64,000 bases of DNA from Clostridia bacterium (GCA_017507805.1 JAFWAC010000021.1:1-64000); one strand, 5' to 3'. Positions 9,232 through 17,503 are shown, counted from the first letter of the stretch. The notes: generated by a model not told the origin, from the letters alone. Made by a program: numbers and translations.

Positions 9232-9271
9232 AAAACGACTGCTTTTTGCGTTAGCTAAGCAGTCGTTTTTT
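9232..9271 (+). terminator. Rho-independent terminator of the polysaccharide operon
   Basis: A 13-bp perfect stem (AAAACGACTGCTT / AAGCAGTCGTTTT) with a 12-nt loop is followed by a run of T. It closes the + strand operon after the TIR gene. Confidence 0.88.
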
Positions 9272-9334
9272 GTGGGAAAGCTTTATTAAATTGACAACAA
9301 TCGGAGCTTTGCTTAAATATTTTAGCACACTTGT

Positions 9335-9374
9335 GTTCTAATGTTAATAGTACATTTAAGTTCTAATGTATAAT
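9335..9374 (+). promoter_or_regulatory. Promoter region with direct repeats before the small XRE gene
   Basis: A TATAAT -10 box lies at 9369-9374. The 10-mer GTTCTAATGT occurs twice, at 9335-9344 and 9360-9369, 25 bp apart; the second copy overlaps the -10 box. No good -35 hexamer is visible. The repeats are plausible operators for autoregulation by the XRE protein. Confidence 0.45.
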
Positions 9375-9403
9375 GGATAAAAAAATACAGGGGATGTTTT
9401 TTT

Positions 9404-9628
9404 ATGGCTATTGCTGAAAACATAAGAGCATTAAGAGAGGACAGAGATTTCACGCAAACCGAAATTGCAGAACAGCTTGGGATTAAGCAAACGGTATACA
9501 GCAGATATGAGAGGGAGCAAAATGAATTGCCTCTACACCATCTTATAAAGCTTTGCACCTTTTATAATGTATCGGCAGATTATATTTTAGGTCTGCCCAA
9601 GGGCTTGGATTATCCCGAAAGATTGTAG
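9404..9628 (+). CDS. Small XRE-family transcriptional regulator
   Basis: 74 residues that are essentially one Cro/C1-type helix-turn-helix: an IRALREDRDFTQTEIAEQLG segment with recognition helix IKQTVYSRYEREQNELP, then a scaffold helix ending NVSADYILGL. It is preceded by RBS CAGGGGATG and its own TATAAT box, with direct repeats that could be its operator. It has no sensor domain and no partner toxin next to it. The stop codon TAG (9626-9628) lies inside the terminal GTAGGGG of a family C repeat, so the natural C-terminus may have been set by repeat insertion. Confidence 0.85.
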   Translation: MAIAENIRALREDRDFTQTEIAEQLGIKQTVYSRYEREQNELPLHHLIKLCTFYNVSADYILGLPKGLDYPERL

Positions 9629-9752
9629 GGGAGGGGTTTCCTCTCCCGCAAAACACCGAAAAAACAAACGGGAGGCGAATGTCTCGTTTTCTGCCTTGGT
9701 CGGGGCTTCTGCTTAGCAGAGGTGTCCGCCGGACACCCGCACCCTCCCCTAC
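9625..9752. repeat. 128-bp repeat, family C (copy 1)
   Basis: It begins GTAGGGGAGGGGT and ends ACCCTCCCCTAC, giving terminal inverted repeats of about 12 bp. The second half (GGTCGGGGCTTCTGCTTAGC, then AGAGGTGTCCGCCGGACACC) matches a second copy at 49173-49280. It contains a GTGTCC/GGACAC hairpin. No coding capacity is visible. Confidence 0.8.
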
Positions 9753-9772
9753 ATATAATCAATTTAATTTGT

Positions 9773-9922
9773 GCGCTAAACTATAATTTAGATGTATTTA
9801 CACCATCGGGGTATTAGGTTAAGATTTTGCAGAATAAAAAGGCGGATTGACCGCCGCGGCACGCGGCAAACTATAATTTAGATGCATTTACACCATCGGG
9901 GTATTAGGTTAAGATTTTGCAG
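9773..9922. repeat. Family A repeat, two tandem units
   Basis: Two units of about 90 bp begin at 9773 (GCGCTAAACTATAATTT) and 9863 (GCGGCAAACTATAATTT). They share ACACCATCGGGGTATTAGGT and TTTTGCAG; the first also has the GGCGG-ATTGA-CCGCC hairpin. On the - strand that hairpin is followed by TTTTTATT, like a terminator, downstream of the minus-strand XRE gene. The other 9629-10016 intergenic DNA is family C sequence, the partial family B copy (9926-9967) and the terminator. Confidence 0.85.
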
Positions 9923-9925
9923 TTC

Positions 9926-9967
9926 TTTAACGGAACGACACGCAGGTCGTTCCCTACAATAATTTAT
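9926..9967. repeat. Family B repeat, right half only
   Basis: About 40 bp (TTTAACGGAACGACACGCAG through CCCTACAATAATTTAT) match 9183-9225 almost without change. The left arm is missing; the preceding sequence belongs to a family A unit, so one element appears to have replaced or truncated the other. Confidence 0.75.
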
Positions 9968-9973
9968 ATGAAT

Positions 9974-10012
9974 AGGTAAAAAGAGAGGACCTCCGGTTAA
10001 TCCGGAGGTCCT
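9974..10012 (-). terminator. Rho-independent terminator of the membrane XRE gene
   Basis: A perfect 11-bp stem (AGGACCTCCGG / CCGGAGGTCCT, 9986-10012) with a 5-nt loop. On the - strand it is followed by TCTCTTTTTACC. It lies just after the stop of the gene at 10017. Confidence 0.88.
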
Positions 10013-10016
10013 GACC

Positions 10017-10616
10017 TTATTGCTTTTTTGATTTAATTCTCGACCAGAGGAGTATAATTATCTGTGCGGGGGCGCCCAAAATAAATATTTTCCAGATATT
10101 TACACCCAAAGGCAAGAGGGATATAAAGAGTGCCGCCAGACAGCTCCACATTAAAAGAGAGATTATAATGAAATTTCGGCGGCGGTCAAACCATACCGAA
10201 TTCATAACCAGCCAGACAATCATGGAAGCAGGTATAGCGTAGACAAAGGAAAGCCAATGCATCTTTGTGCCGCCGATTGTAATATCAACCACAACAAAGG
10301 CAAAGGTTGCTAAAAGCCACACAAGCAAAATGCTTATACCCGTGATAAAGCTGTGGTTATAAACCCTTCTGCCGACCGTCTGCTTGGTTTCCTGTGGCTT
10401 TTCGTGGGTTTCCTGAACAAGATAGTCAAGGGTAACGCCAAAAAGGTCGGCAATTTCCTTTAAAACCGTTATATCGGGGATGGAATCGCCCCTTTCCCAC
10501 TTGGAAACCGATTTATCGGAATAATTAAGCTTTTCGGCAAGCTCAAACTGTGTAAGCTCGCTTTGCCGTCTCAGCTCGGATATATTAGCCGCAATAATTT
10601 CTTTAATATCCTTCAT
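10017..10616 (-). CDS. Membrane-bound XRE-family transcriptional regulator
   Basis: 199 residues. Residues 8-65 are a Cro/C1 helix-turn-helix (ISELRRQSELTQFELAEKL, then SDKSVSKWERGDSIPDI). After a short linker, residues 90-195 hold four hydrophobic segments ending with a Lys/Arg-rich tail. Such proteins combine DNA binding with a membrane domain, perhaps sensing envelope state, but no ligand is known from the sequence. It lies 30 nt downstream of proS on the same strand and may share its transcript. Confidence 0.85.
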   Translation of the reverse strand: MKDIKEIIAANISELRRQSELTQFELAEKLNYSDKSVSKWERGDSIPDITVLKEIADLFGVTLDYLVQETHEKPQETKQTVGRRVYNHSFITGISILLVWLLATFAFVVVDITIGGTKMHWLSFVYAIPASMIVWLVMNSVWFDRRRNFIIISLLMWSCLAALFISLLPLGVNIWKIFILGAPAQIIILLWSRIKSKKQ

Positions 10617-10646
10617 GCCGTCACCTGCCTTTCGGTTAAAATCTTA

Positions 10647-12080
10647 TTAATATGCCTTACCCCAATAAAGCATGTGCTTAGCTTCCTTGCCGCAGCATAC
10701 GCATTTTCCGCTTAAATTTTCCTGCTCAAAGGGAATACAACGGGAGGTTACGCCGGCAACCTCTTTAAGGCGGTCCTCACAGGCGCGGTCGCCGCACCAC
10801 ATAGCCCTTATAAAGCCGGGCTTATTGTCGGCAATGTCCTTCATCTCCTCAAGGGACAGCGCATCGTAGGTCATATTGCTTCTGCGTTCAAGCGCCTTGC
10901 TGTAAAGCCCGTCACGCACAGCAGTTAAAAGCTCGGGGATTTTTGCTTCAAGCTCATCAAGGGAGACAACCGTCTTTTCCCCGTTATCGCGGCGGACAAC
11001 CACACAAACATTATTTTCAATATCCTTGGGGCCTAATTCCACGCGAAGCGGAACACCCTTCATCTCATACTCGGCAAATTTCCAGCCGGGGGATTGCTCA
11101 CTGTCGTCAAGCTTGGCGCGACAAATATTCTTAAGGCGGGCATAAACCTCGTTTGCCTTATCAAGCACGCCCTCCTTGTGGCTGGCTATCGGAATAACGA
11201 CCGCCTGAATGGGTGCGATTGCAGGGGGAAGCACAAGACCGCTGTCATCACCGTGAGTCATAATAACCGCGCCGATAAGTCTTGTGGTTGTTCCCCAAGA
11301 GGTCTGGAAGGGGTGCACCGCGGTGTTGTTCTTATCGGTAAACTCAATATCAAATGCTCTTGCAAAGCCGTCTCCAAAATAATGCGAGGTACCGCTTTGC
11401 AAAGCCTTACCGTCATGCATAAGCGCTTCAATGGTATAGGTGGCTTCCGCGCCTGCAAAGCGTTCCTTTTCGGTTTTAACACCCTTTACAACCGGCATTG
11501 CAAGATATTCCTCAGCAAAGCGGGAATAGATGTTAAGCATCTGAATGGTTTCAGCCTTTGCCTCCTCGGCTGTTGCGTGGAGGGTGTGGCCCTCCTGCCA
11601 CAAAAATTCGCGTGAGCGCAGGAAGGGACGGGTGGTTTTTTCCCAACGCACAACACTGCACCACTGATTATAAAGCTTGGGTAGGTCCCTGTAGGAATGA
11701 ACTATATTCTTAAAATGGTCACAGAAAAGGGTTTCGGAGGTAGGTCTTACACACATTCTTTCCTCCAGCTTTTCCTCGCCGCCGTGTGTTACCCATGCCA
11801 CCTCAGGTGCAAAGCCCTCAACATGGTCCTTTTCCTTCTGCAACAGACTTTCGGGAATGAACATTGGCATATAAACATTTTCGTGACCTGTCTCCTTGAA
11901 CATAGTGTCCATTAAATGCTGTATATTCTCCCAGATAGCATAACCGTAAGGGCGGATAATCATACAGCCCTTTACAGAGGAATAATCAATAAGCTCTGCT
12001 TTAATGCAGACATCTGTATACCATTTGGCAAAATCCTCGTCCATAGAGGTAATCGATTTAACAAGCTTTTCTTTAGCCAT
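10647..12080 (-). CDS. proS: Proline--tRNA ligase (short, archaeal/eukaryotic-type)
   Basis: 477 residues. It charges tRNA-Pro with proline using ATP. Class II motifs are visible: motif 2 in the [10 protein letters not shown] and [20 protein letters not shown] region, then [10 protein letters not shown], and motif 3 around [15 protein letters not shown]. An anticodon-binding domain ([10 protein letters not shown] onward) and a C-terminal cysteine-containing domain ([21 protein letters not shown]) follow, as in the ProRS form without the bacterial editing insertion. Its promoter is at 12185-12213 and the RNA leader is about 100 nt. The RBS is weak, but the start fits the family. Confidence 0.95.
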   Translation of the reverse strand: MAKEKLVKSITSMDEDFAKWYTDVCIKAELIDYSSVKGCMIIRPYGYAIWENIQHLMDTMFKETGHENVYMPMFIPESLLQKEKDHVEGFAPEVAWVTHGGEEKLEERMCVRPTSETLFCDHFKNIVHSYRDLPKLYNQWCSVVRWEKTTRPFLRSREFLWQEGHTLHATAEEAKAETIQMLNIYSRFAEEYLAMPVVKGVKTEKERFAGAEATYTIEALMHDGKALQSGTSHYFGDGFARAFDIEFTDKNNTAVHPFQTSWGTTTRLIGAVIMTHGDDSGLVLPPAIAPIQAVVIPIASHKEGVLDKANEVYARLKNICRAKLDDSEQSPGWKFAEYEMKGVPLRVELGPKDIENNVCVVVRRDNGEKTVVSLDELEAKIPELLTAVRDGLYSKALERRSNMTYDALSLEEMKDIADNKPGFIRAMWCGDRACEDRLKEVAGVTSRCIPFEQENLSGKCVCCGKEAKHMLYWGKAY

Positions 12081-12184
12081 ATTACCGAGCGCGTAAATTC
12101 AAAGCGCCCGCTTCCCACCTTTCGTTGTTGTGAAATTCCCAGTATACTGCAAGGTTACAGTACCCTATTCTATACTAAATATTT

Positions 12185-12213
12185 ATTATAAGATAAAAGC
12201 AGTAATTTTGCAA
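12185..12213 (-). promoter_or_regulatory. Sigma-A promoter of proS
   Basis: On the - strand, TTGCAA (12213-12208), a 17-bp spacer and TATAAT (12190-12185). The predicted leader of about 100 nt contains two small stems (TACTG/CAGTA and GCGC/GCGC) but no convincing T-box antiterminator core. Confidence 0.6.
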
Positions 12214-12272
12214 GATTTTTTACCGATTTTAACTTTCTGACAGTAAAATTTTTAAAAAAAATAAAAAATATA

Positions 12273-12301
12273 TTGACAAATGAGTAAATAAAACATATTA
12301 T
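12273..12301 (+). promoter_or_regulatory. Sigma-A promoter of acpP
   Basis: Consensus TTGACA at 12273-12278, a 17-bp spacer and TATTAT at 12296-12301, in a very AT-rich stretch. It lies about 50 bp before the acpP start. Confidence 0.8.
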
Positions 12302-12349
12302 TTGTTTAGCACCCAATCTTACGGTTGGAAATTTTCAGGAGGTTTTTTT

Positions 12350-12577
12350 ATGGTATTTGAGAAAATTAAAGCTATTTTGGCTGAGCAGCTTGATGCTGAT
12401 GCAGACGATATGACTATGGACACCAACATTGCCAAGGACTTGGGAGCAGACAGTCTTGATGTTGTGGAGCTTCTTATGAGTATTGAGGATGAGTTCGAGG
12501 TTGAAATTCCCGATGAGGAAATCGAGAACATTAAAACCATCGGCGATCTTACTGAATATATACAGAGTAATATGTAA
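12350..12577 (+). CDS. acpP: Acyl carrier protein
   Basis: 75 residues, strongly acidic, normal length. The GADSLD motif places the phosphopantetheine-carrying serine at Ser35, followed by the conserved helix II (VVELLMSIEDEFEVEIPDEE). It carries acyl chains during fatty acid synthesis. ATG 12350 is chosen because AGGAGG (12337-12342) precedes it by 7 nt. It is a single-gene unit with its own promoter and terminator, away from any fab genes, so it might serve another acyl pathway, but it looks like a standard FAS carrier protein. Confidence 0.95.
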   Translation: MVFEKIKAILAEQLDADADDMTMDTNIAKDLGADSLDVVELLMSIEDEFEVEIPDEEIENIKTIGDLTEYIQSNM

Positions 12578-12591
12578 CCTTAAAAAGCTGT

Positions 12592-12621
12592 AAAGGGGAG
12601 GCAAACTGCCTCCCCTTTTTT
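12592..12621 (+). terminator. Terminator after acpP
   Basis: A 12-bp perfect stem (AAAGGGGAGGCA / TGCCTCCCCTTT) with a 3-nt loop, running straight into a T tract. Confidence 0.9.
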
Positions 12622-12654
12622 CTGTGTCTATATGCTTTTTAAAAGCCTTTTGTT

Positions 12655-14226
12655 TTATGCGTTTTCTACCTTTCCTGAACGAACTGCCTCGAAATCCTCC
12701 TCGATTTCTTTGGAGGGTGCCTTTGTCAGCAAGGAAACCGCTACTATACATATTGAGGAGAAAATAAACGCGGGTAACAGCTCATAGATTGCAAATGCAC
12801 CGCCTAATTTGCTGATAACCAATTTCCAAAGGAATACCATGCCTGCGCCGCCGAACATACCGGCAATGGCGCCTGCCTTGTTAATTCGTTTCCAGAACAG
12901 CGAGAAAAGCATCAACGGACCGAAGGTGGCGCCGAAGCCCGCCCATGCAAAGGATACGATTTGGAATATTACGCTCTTTTCATCCAAAGCGATGATTATA
13001 CCGATTAATGCCAATACTAAAAGGGTGATGCGCGAAACAATCATAACCTGCTTATCGGTGGCATTTTTCTTAAAGATACCCTGGAAAATATTTTTAGAGA
13101 AAGCTGAAGCGGCAATTAAGAGATATGAGTCTGACGAGCTGATGGTTGCTGCCAAAATACCTGCCATAACAAAGCCTGCCAAAATTGCCGGTAAGGAGCT
13201 GGTTGCCAGAGTTATGAAAATGCTTTCTGCGGAAGATTTGGTAAGAAGCGCATCGGGGAAAAGCTGACGGCCAACAATACCGATGAATACGGCAACTGCA
13301 AGGGAAATTACAACCCAAACGGTTGCTATGCGGCGGGAGCGCTTGAGCTCCTCCTCCTTACGGATTGCCATAAAGCGGAGCAATACCTGAGGCATACCGA
13401 AATATCCGAGGCCCCATGCCATCATAGAGCAGATGGTTAAAAAGCCGTAATCAGAAGCATCACCGAAAAGCGGCTTGCCGGCTTCCAATATCTGCTGACC
13501 GTTAGCGTCCAATGTGGGGGTTGCCAAGCCGAAAAGCTCCAAAAAGCCGGGAATTTCTTTTGCATTATCCAAAACGGCTCCGATACCGCCCGCCTGTATA
13601 GTGCTGATTGTAACGATTATTGTTAAGGCAACTATCATCACGATTGCCTGCATAAAGTCCGAAACACTTTCTGCAAGGAAGCCGCCCAACAGGGTATAAA
13701 GCAATACAAAAACAGCCCCTACAATCATCATTGCTACATAAGGTGTGCCAAACAGGGTGGAGAACAGCTTACCGCAGGTAACAAAGCAGCTTGCCGCATA
13801 AACGGTGAAGAAAATCAAAATAAATGCGCCGGCAATAAGCATAATGTGTTTTTTGTTTTCTCTGAATCGGTTAGAGAAAAATTCGGGCAGGGTGATGGAG
13901 TTATTTGCTCTCACACTGTACCGTCTCAGTCTCTTGGAAACGATGAGCCAATTTATATATGTACCCACTGCGAGACCGATGGCTGTCCACGCGGCATCTG
14001 CAAGACCGCACCAATAAGCAACACCGGGAAGTCCCATCAAAAGCCAACCACTCATATCCGAAGCTTCGGCGCTCATAGCTGTAACCCAAGGGCCCAAGGA
14101 ACGGCCGCCGAGGAAATATTCCTCAGAGTTTTTGTTTGCGCGCTTTGCGTAAAGCGCACCGATTCCGATTACCACTGCCATATAGATGACCATGGCAATC
14201 AGGATTTGTATAGTATTTCCATCCAT
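12655..14226 (-). CDS. putP: Sodium/proline symporter, PutP-like (SSS family)
   Basis: 523 residues with about 13 membrane segments and the sodium:solute symporter hallmarks: EYFLGGRSLGPWVTAMSAEASDMSGW in the TM2 region, YTLLGGFLAESVSDFMQ, and the AATISSSDSYLLIAASAF Na+-site segment. It would import proline (or a related solute) with Na+. The ASDMSGWL sequence is typical of PutP. It is transcribed away from the acpP side with its own RBS (AGAAGG). No proline catabolic gene is nearby, so a nutritional or osmotic role is equally possible. Confidence 0.88.
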   Translation of the reverse strand: MDGNTIQILIAMVIYMAVVIGIGALYAKRANKNSEEYFLGGRSLGPWVTAMSAEASDMSGWLLMGLPGVAYWCGLADAAWTAIGLAVGTYINWLIVSKRLRRYSVRANNSITLPEFFSNRFRENKKHIMLIAGAFILIFFTVYAASCFVTCGKLFSTLFGTPYVAMMIVGAVFVLLYTLLGGFLAESVSDFMQAIVMIVALTIIVTISTIQAGGIGAVLDNAKEIPGFLELFGLATPTLDANGQQILEAGKPLFGDASDYGFLTICSMMAWGLGYFGMPQVLLRFMAIRKEEELKRSRRIATVWVVISLAVAVFIGIVGRQLFPDALLTKSSAESIFITLATSSLPAILAGFVMAGILAATISSSDSYLLIAASAFSKNIFQGIFKKNATDKQVMIVSRITLLVLALIGIIIALDEKSVIFQIVSFAWAGFGATFGPLMLFSLFWKRINKAGAIAGMFGGAGMVFLWKLVISKLGGAFAIYELLPAFIFSSICIVAVSLLTKAPSKEIEEDFEAVRSGKVENA

Positions 14227-14291
14227 TACTATAACCTTCTTTCTTTAAACTTATTATGTAAAATGAAAATATTTATATCATCATAACAGAA

Positions 14292-14329
14292 AAAGCCAAA
14301 TATTGCAACAAAAACTCGCAATTTGGCTT
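14292..14329 (-). terminator. Terminator after the MFS gene
   Basis: On the - strand AAGCCAAATTGC pairs with GCAATATTTGGCTT around a T-rich loop, followed by TTTTCTG. It ends the lexA-rnhA-MFS direction of transcription. Confidence 0.75.
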
Positions 14330-14338
14330 GGGTTTCAC

Positions 14339-15577
14339 TTAAAAAGCCTGTTTTTGTTTTTTGGCGGCTCTGAATACGGGTAAAAGCAGTATCACTGCGG
14401 CAATGGGGAAAACCGCGCCCACGAGCATACCGATTTTCATTCCAAGCTGTTCGGGCGAAAGGGAGAGACTGCTTGCCATGGCTTTAACTGCCGGCAGCTT
14501 TATCGAGGCATCGGTTATTATACCGACAAGCTGTGGCCCTACCGAAGCACCGAAATCGCCGCCAGCCGCCATTAAAGCGTAAATAATAACGCCGCCCGTG
14601 GGGAAGCGGTCAGAAGCTACAATCAGGCTACCCGGCCAAAGCATTGAAACACAGAAGCCTGTTAGCGCGCAGGCAAAAAGACCGACAATCGGCAAAGGGC
14701 AGAGGGCAGATAAAATATAGCACCCGGCGGCGCCCAATGCGCCGACAAGCAGAACACGGGAAATGTTTTTACCCACCTTGGCATAAAGGCTTCTTCCAAG
14801 ACCTAACATAACCGAAAAAAGCGCTGTGCCGAAAATATCTCCCCAAAGCTTTGGAATACCCAATGCCTGCTCACAATAGCCTGAGCACCACTGTGCCATT
14901 GTACATTCCGAGGCACCGCCGAAAAATATAATCATAACGCAAAACCAGACGCCCGGGTTTTTGAATATCGCCGCCGCGCCCTCAGTGGCTTGTGTATTGT
15001 TCATTTCGGGGATTTTACAGCCGGAAAACAAAACACAGGAAGCAAGGGGTATAACCGTGAAAGCAAGACTCAGGATTTGCCAGCTTTTCTGCCCGAAGGC
15101 AAGGAGGAAAAGGGTGCTGAAAATAACCACCCCCACAACACCCCAGGCATAAACCGAGTGAAGCTTGCTCATTTCGCGCTCGGGATTTTCGGACGGAATT
15201 GCCGCAATCACAGGGCTTATTAAAACCTCACCAAAGCCGCCCGCGGCAGAAAACACGACCGTTCCGATTACCAATCCTATGTAAACCGAGTTTGGAAAGA
15301 AGAAGGGGTAAAGTGAATAAATTAAAATACCTGCCACAGCAAGGGCAGGTGTTGCCTTGACAGCCAAGGAGATGTTGAATTTGTGTGAGAAAAACGAAAA
15401 AATCAAATCAATGATAAGCTGGGTGCAAAAATTTATAAATACCAAAAAGCCCAAAAGGGAATAGGAAATTCCGTAAAGACTGCGAAAGGTTAAAAAGAGC
15501 AACGGAGAAATATTCCCCACAACCGACATGGTTATATTGGTAGTGTAGCAAGCGAATTTTAAGCGTGTGTAATTCAT
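14339..15577 (-). CDS. MFS transporter, substrate unknown
   Basis: 412 residues with 12 hydrophobic segments in two halves, the major facilitator layout. The first half has FRSLYGISYSLLGFLVFINF and a cytoplasmic loop ENPEREMSKLHSVYAWG; the second half begins after a short central loop (CKIPEMNNTQATEG). The general look is that of sugar or drug MFS proteins of the FucP/YfkF kind, but no substrate motif is visible. It starts 3 nt after rnhA, so it is probably cotranscribed from the lexA promoter side. Confidence 0.8.
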   Translation of the reverse strand: MNYTRLKFACYTTNITMSVVGNISPLLFLTFRSLYGISYSLLGFLVFINFCTQLIIDLIFSFFSHKFNISLAVKATPALAVAGILIYSLYPFFFPNSVYIGLVIGTVVFSAAGGFGEVLISPVIAAIPSENPEREMSKLHSVYAWGVVGVVIFSTLFLLAFGQKSWQILSLAFTVIPLASCVLFSGCKIPEMNNTQATEGAAAIFKNPGVWFCVMIIFFGGASECTMAQWCSGYCEQALGIPKLWGDIFGTALFSVMLGLGRSLYAKVGKNISRVLLVGALGAAGCYILSALCPLPIVGLFACALTGFCVSMLWPGSLIVASDRFPTGGVIIYALMAAGGDFGASVGPQLVGIITDASIKLPAVKAMASSLSLSPEQLGMKIGMLVGAVFPIAAVILLLPVFRAAKKQKQAF

Positions 15578-15580
15578 TTT

Positions 15581-16027
15581 TTATTTTCCTTGTAATTTTT
15601 CGTAAAATTCAACGGCAAGGCGGTCACACCGTTCGTTTTCGGGATGACCTGCATGCCCCTTTACCCATTCAATTGTGACCTCGTGAATGTCGGTAAGTGC
15701 CAACAGCCTCTCCCAAAGGTCGGGGTTGAGTGCGGGCTTTTTGTCACCCTTGCGCCAGCCGTTTTTTTGCCATGAGCGTGCCCAGCCCTTTGAAAGACCG
15801 TCCGCAACATATTTCGAGTCGGTCACAAGTCGGACAGAGCAGGGCTCTTTAAGCGCAGAAAGCCCCATAATAACGGCAGTAAGCTCCATTCGGTTATTGG
15901 TGGTGTTTTGCTCACCGCCCGAAAGCTCCTTTTCGTAAGCCCCGAAGCGCAACACCGCGCCCCAACCGCCCGGGCCCGGATTGCCGGAGCAGGCGCCGTC
16001 TGTAAAAAGCTCAACAGATTTCACCAT
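15581..16027 (-). CDS. rnhA: Ribonuclease HI
   Basis: 148 residues; degrades the RNA strand of RNA-DNA hybrids. Catalytic carboxylates are in place: Asp10 in [16 protein letters not shown], Glu48 in NRMELTA, Asp70 in VTDSKYV and Asp135 in NERCDRLA. The handle region [18 protein letters not shown] is present as in E. coli RNase HI. ATG 16027 is preferred to upstream codons because AAGAGGTG precedes it directly. It lies 7 nt after lexA. RNase HII is encoded at 35891, so the genome has both types. Confidence 0.95.
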   Translation of the reverse strand: MVKSVELFTDGACSGNPGPGGWGAVLRFGAYEKELSGGEQNTTNNRMELTAVIMGLSALKEPCSVRLVTDSKYVADGLSKGWARSWQKNGWRKGDKKPALNPDLWERLLALTDIHEVTIEWVKGHAGHPENERCDRLAVEFYEKLQGK

Positions 16028-16034
16028 ACACCTC

Positions 16035-16622
16035 TTAATACTTTCTGTAGCTGCCCACAACCCTGCCCAAAACCAAGGGATTTTCGGGGTAAATGGGTGA
16101 AAAATCGGGATTTTCGGGCATAAATATTATCTGACCGTTCTTGATAACAAGTCTTTTAACGGTTGCCTCGTCCCCATCCATACCAACGATAATGTCACCG
16201 TTGCGGCAGGGCACATTTTTGTCTGCAACGATAATATCCCCGTCAAGAATACCTGCATCACGCATACTAAGCCCCACAACCTTGAGGGCGAAAAGCCCCT
16301 CGGCATTCTTAGATGGATAGGGAATGTAATCCTCAATTTCCTCAACCGCCAATATGGGCTTACCTGCAGTAATTCTGCCGACAAGCGGTACCATTGAGGA
16401 ATTGAAGCCTGTATCAAGCTTTATCGAACGGGAGTTTTTCGGGTCTCTTACTATGTAACCCTCCTCCTCGAGGGCGCTTAATATTCCGTGTACCGTTGAG
16501 GTGGATTTAATACCCGTTGCGGCGCAGATTTCCCTGACGGAGGGGGGAAAGCCGTCAGCCATTTGCTTGACCAAAAAATTGTAAACATCGCGCTGTTTTT
16601 CTGTAAGAGGTGTTTTAGACAT
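16035..16622 (-). CDS. lexA: LexA repressor, SOS response
   Basis: 195 residues. The N-terminal winged helix-turn-helix (1-65) contains [23 protein letters not shown]. The C-terminal S24-type autoprotease has the Ala86-Gly87 cleavage site (VGRITAGKP), nucleophile Ser119 (VVGLSMRD) and general base Lys156 (ATVKRL). RecA-stimulated self-cleavage would derepress SOS genes. A LexA-box-like sequence lies at the start of its own transcript (16677-16688), consistent with autoregulation. The length is slightly below that of Bacillus LexA. rnhA and an MFS gene follow on the same strand. Confidence 0.96.
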   Translation of the reverse strand: MSKTPLTEKQRDVYNFLVKQMADGFPPSVREICAATGIKSTSTVHGILSALEEEGYIVRDPKNSRSIKLDTGFNSSMVPLVGRITAGKPILAVEEIEDYIPYPSKNAEGLFALKVVGLSMRDAGILDGDIIVADKNVPCRNGDIIVGMDGDEATVKRLVIKNGQIIFMPENPDFSPIYPENPLVLGRVVGSYRKY

Positions 16623-16676
16623 AGTACGGCTCCTTTTTTGAACGGTATAACAACAATTTTCCTGTTTTGCTCAAAA

Positions 16677-16688
16677 GAACATTTATTC
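16677..16688. promoter_or_regulatory. Candidate LexA box at the lexA transcript start
   Basis: GAACATTTATTC is one base away from the Gram-positive LexA half-site pattern GAAC-N4-GTTC. It lies just downstream of the lexA -10 box, at the predicted transcription start, a usual position for autorepression. Confidence 0.55.
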
Positions 16689-16695
16689 TTTTTTC

Positions 16696-16724
16696 ATTAT
16701 ATCAGCTTTTATCCCGTTTATCAA
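16696..16724 (-). promoter_or_regulatory. Sigma-A promoter of lexA
   Basis: On the - strand, TTGATA (16724-16719), a 17-bp spacer and TATAAT (16701-16696). The -35 and spacer lie inside the 3' end of the upstream TauE-like gene. Confidence 0.75.
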
Positions 16725-17085
16725 GATTTTTCCTGTCTGTCCCGAAAAATTCTTTAAGTCCCATTAAGCACAGCAAGCCCCCGAAAATTTTAGAGGTTAT
16801 TCCGTTGCCCAAAAGATGGGTGAAATAAAGTCCTGCCGCGGTGCCCAAAAGTCCCCAGAGGGCAATTTTTAAGGCAAGCTTCCACTCGATTTGCTTTTTT
16901 ATCCCATAAACCGTGACCGCAAGCAGTGCGGTGGGTATGAAAAACAGCAGATTAATGCCCTGCGCGGCAAGCTGCTCGGTTTCGGTGAAAAGGGAGAGAT
17001 AAATTATAAGCACCGCGCCGCCGCCCAAGCCCATAGCCCCGATTATTCCTGAAAAAAGCCCTGCTAAAAGGGCTGTTATGCTCAT
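16702..17085 (-). CDS. TauE/SafE-family membrane protein, half-size (subunit 2)
   Basis: 127 residues with four hydrophobic segments. LAGLFSGIIGAMGLGGGAVLI is the glycine-rich repeat motif found once in each half of TauE/SafE sulfite/sulfonate exporters. Full-length members are 240-270 residues, so this is one half. The other half is encoded immediately upstream with overlapping ends (17082-17085), and the two probably form a heterodimer. The transported anion is unknown. The 3' end contains the lexA promoter. Confidence 0.8.
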   Translation of the reverse strand: MSITALLAGLFSGIIGAMGLGGGAVLIIYLSLFTETEQLAAQGINLLFFIPTALLAVTVYGIKKQIEWKLALKIALWGLLGTAAGLYFTHLLGNGITSKIFGGLLCLMGLKEFFGTDRKNLDKRDKS

Positions 17086-17447
17086 CTTAAGAGCAGGCGG
17101 ATGCCTGCATAAAGCATAAAGACGGCGAAAATCCGCTTAAGCCAAGAGGGCTTTATTTTTTTGAGAATAAGTGTACCTATAAATGCCCCCAAAAGCCCCG
17201 TGGGAATAAAGGGAATTGCGTCTGAAATCTTCACATAATCTTTAATGAGGTATAAAACAGCACTCACAATGCTTATGGGTAATATTATTGCAACGGCGTT
17301 TGCGTGGGCTTCTCTTTGCTCCAAGCCCATTTTTTTAAGCAACGGTACGGCGATCATACCGCCGCCTGCCCCCAAAAGACCGTTTACTACCCCGATTGCA
17401 AGTCCTGCCGCGGCGGTGATAAGGCCGCGACTTTTTAAGAAAGCCAT
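17082..17447 (-). CDS. TauE/SafE-family membrane protein, half-size (subunit 1)
   Basis: 121 residues, four hydrophobic segments, with the TauE motif GLAIGVVNGLLGAGGGMIAVP near the N-terminus and PTGLLGAFIGTLILKKI before the last helix. It matches one half of a normal TauE/SafE exporter. The stop overlaps the start of the second half-size gene by 4 nt, indicating translational coupling. Because each gene has its own start, RBS and intact motif, this does not look like a recent frameshift of a single gene. Confidence 0.8.
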   Translation of the reverse strand: MAFLKSRGLITAAAGLAIGVVNGLLGAGGGMIAVPLLKKMGLEQREAHANAVAIILPISIVSAVLYLIKDYVKISDAIPFIPTGLLGAFIGTLILKKIKPSWLKRIFAVFMLYAGIRLLLR

Positions 17448-17503
17448 AAAGCACCTCGCTGTTGTTTTTGGGTTTATTTTGCCCAGCGGAGCTAATATTA
17501 TGC

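Noticed and set aside
12081-12190. Possible T-box riboswitch before proS
   Set aside because: The leader has AAGGTGGGAAGCGGGCGC, which only resembles the T-box core. It lacks the full conserved sequence and a terminator.
12809-13267. Long reading frames antisense to putP, proS, spoIIIAE and others
   Set aside because: They mirror the codon pattern of the real gene, lack RBS and have low-complexity translations.
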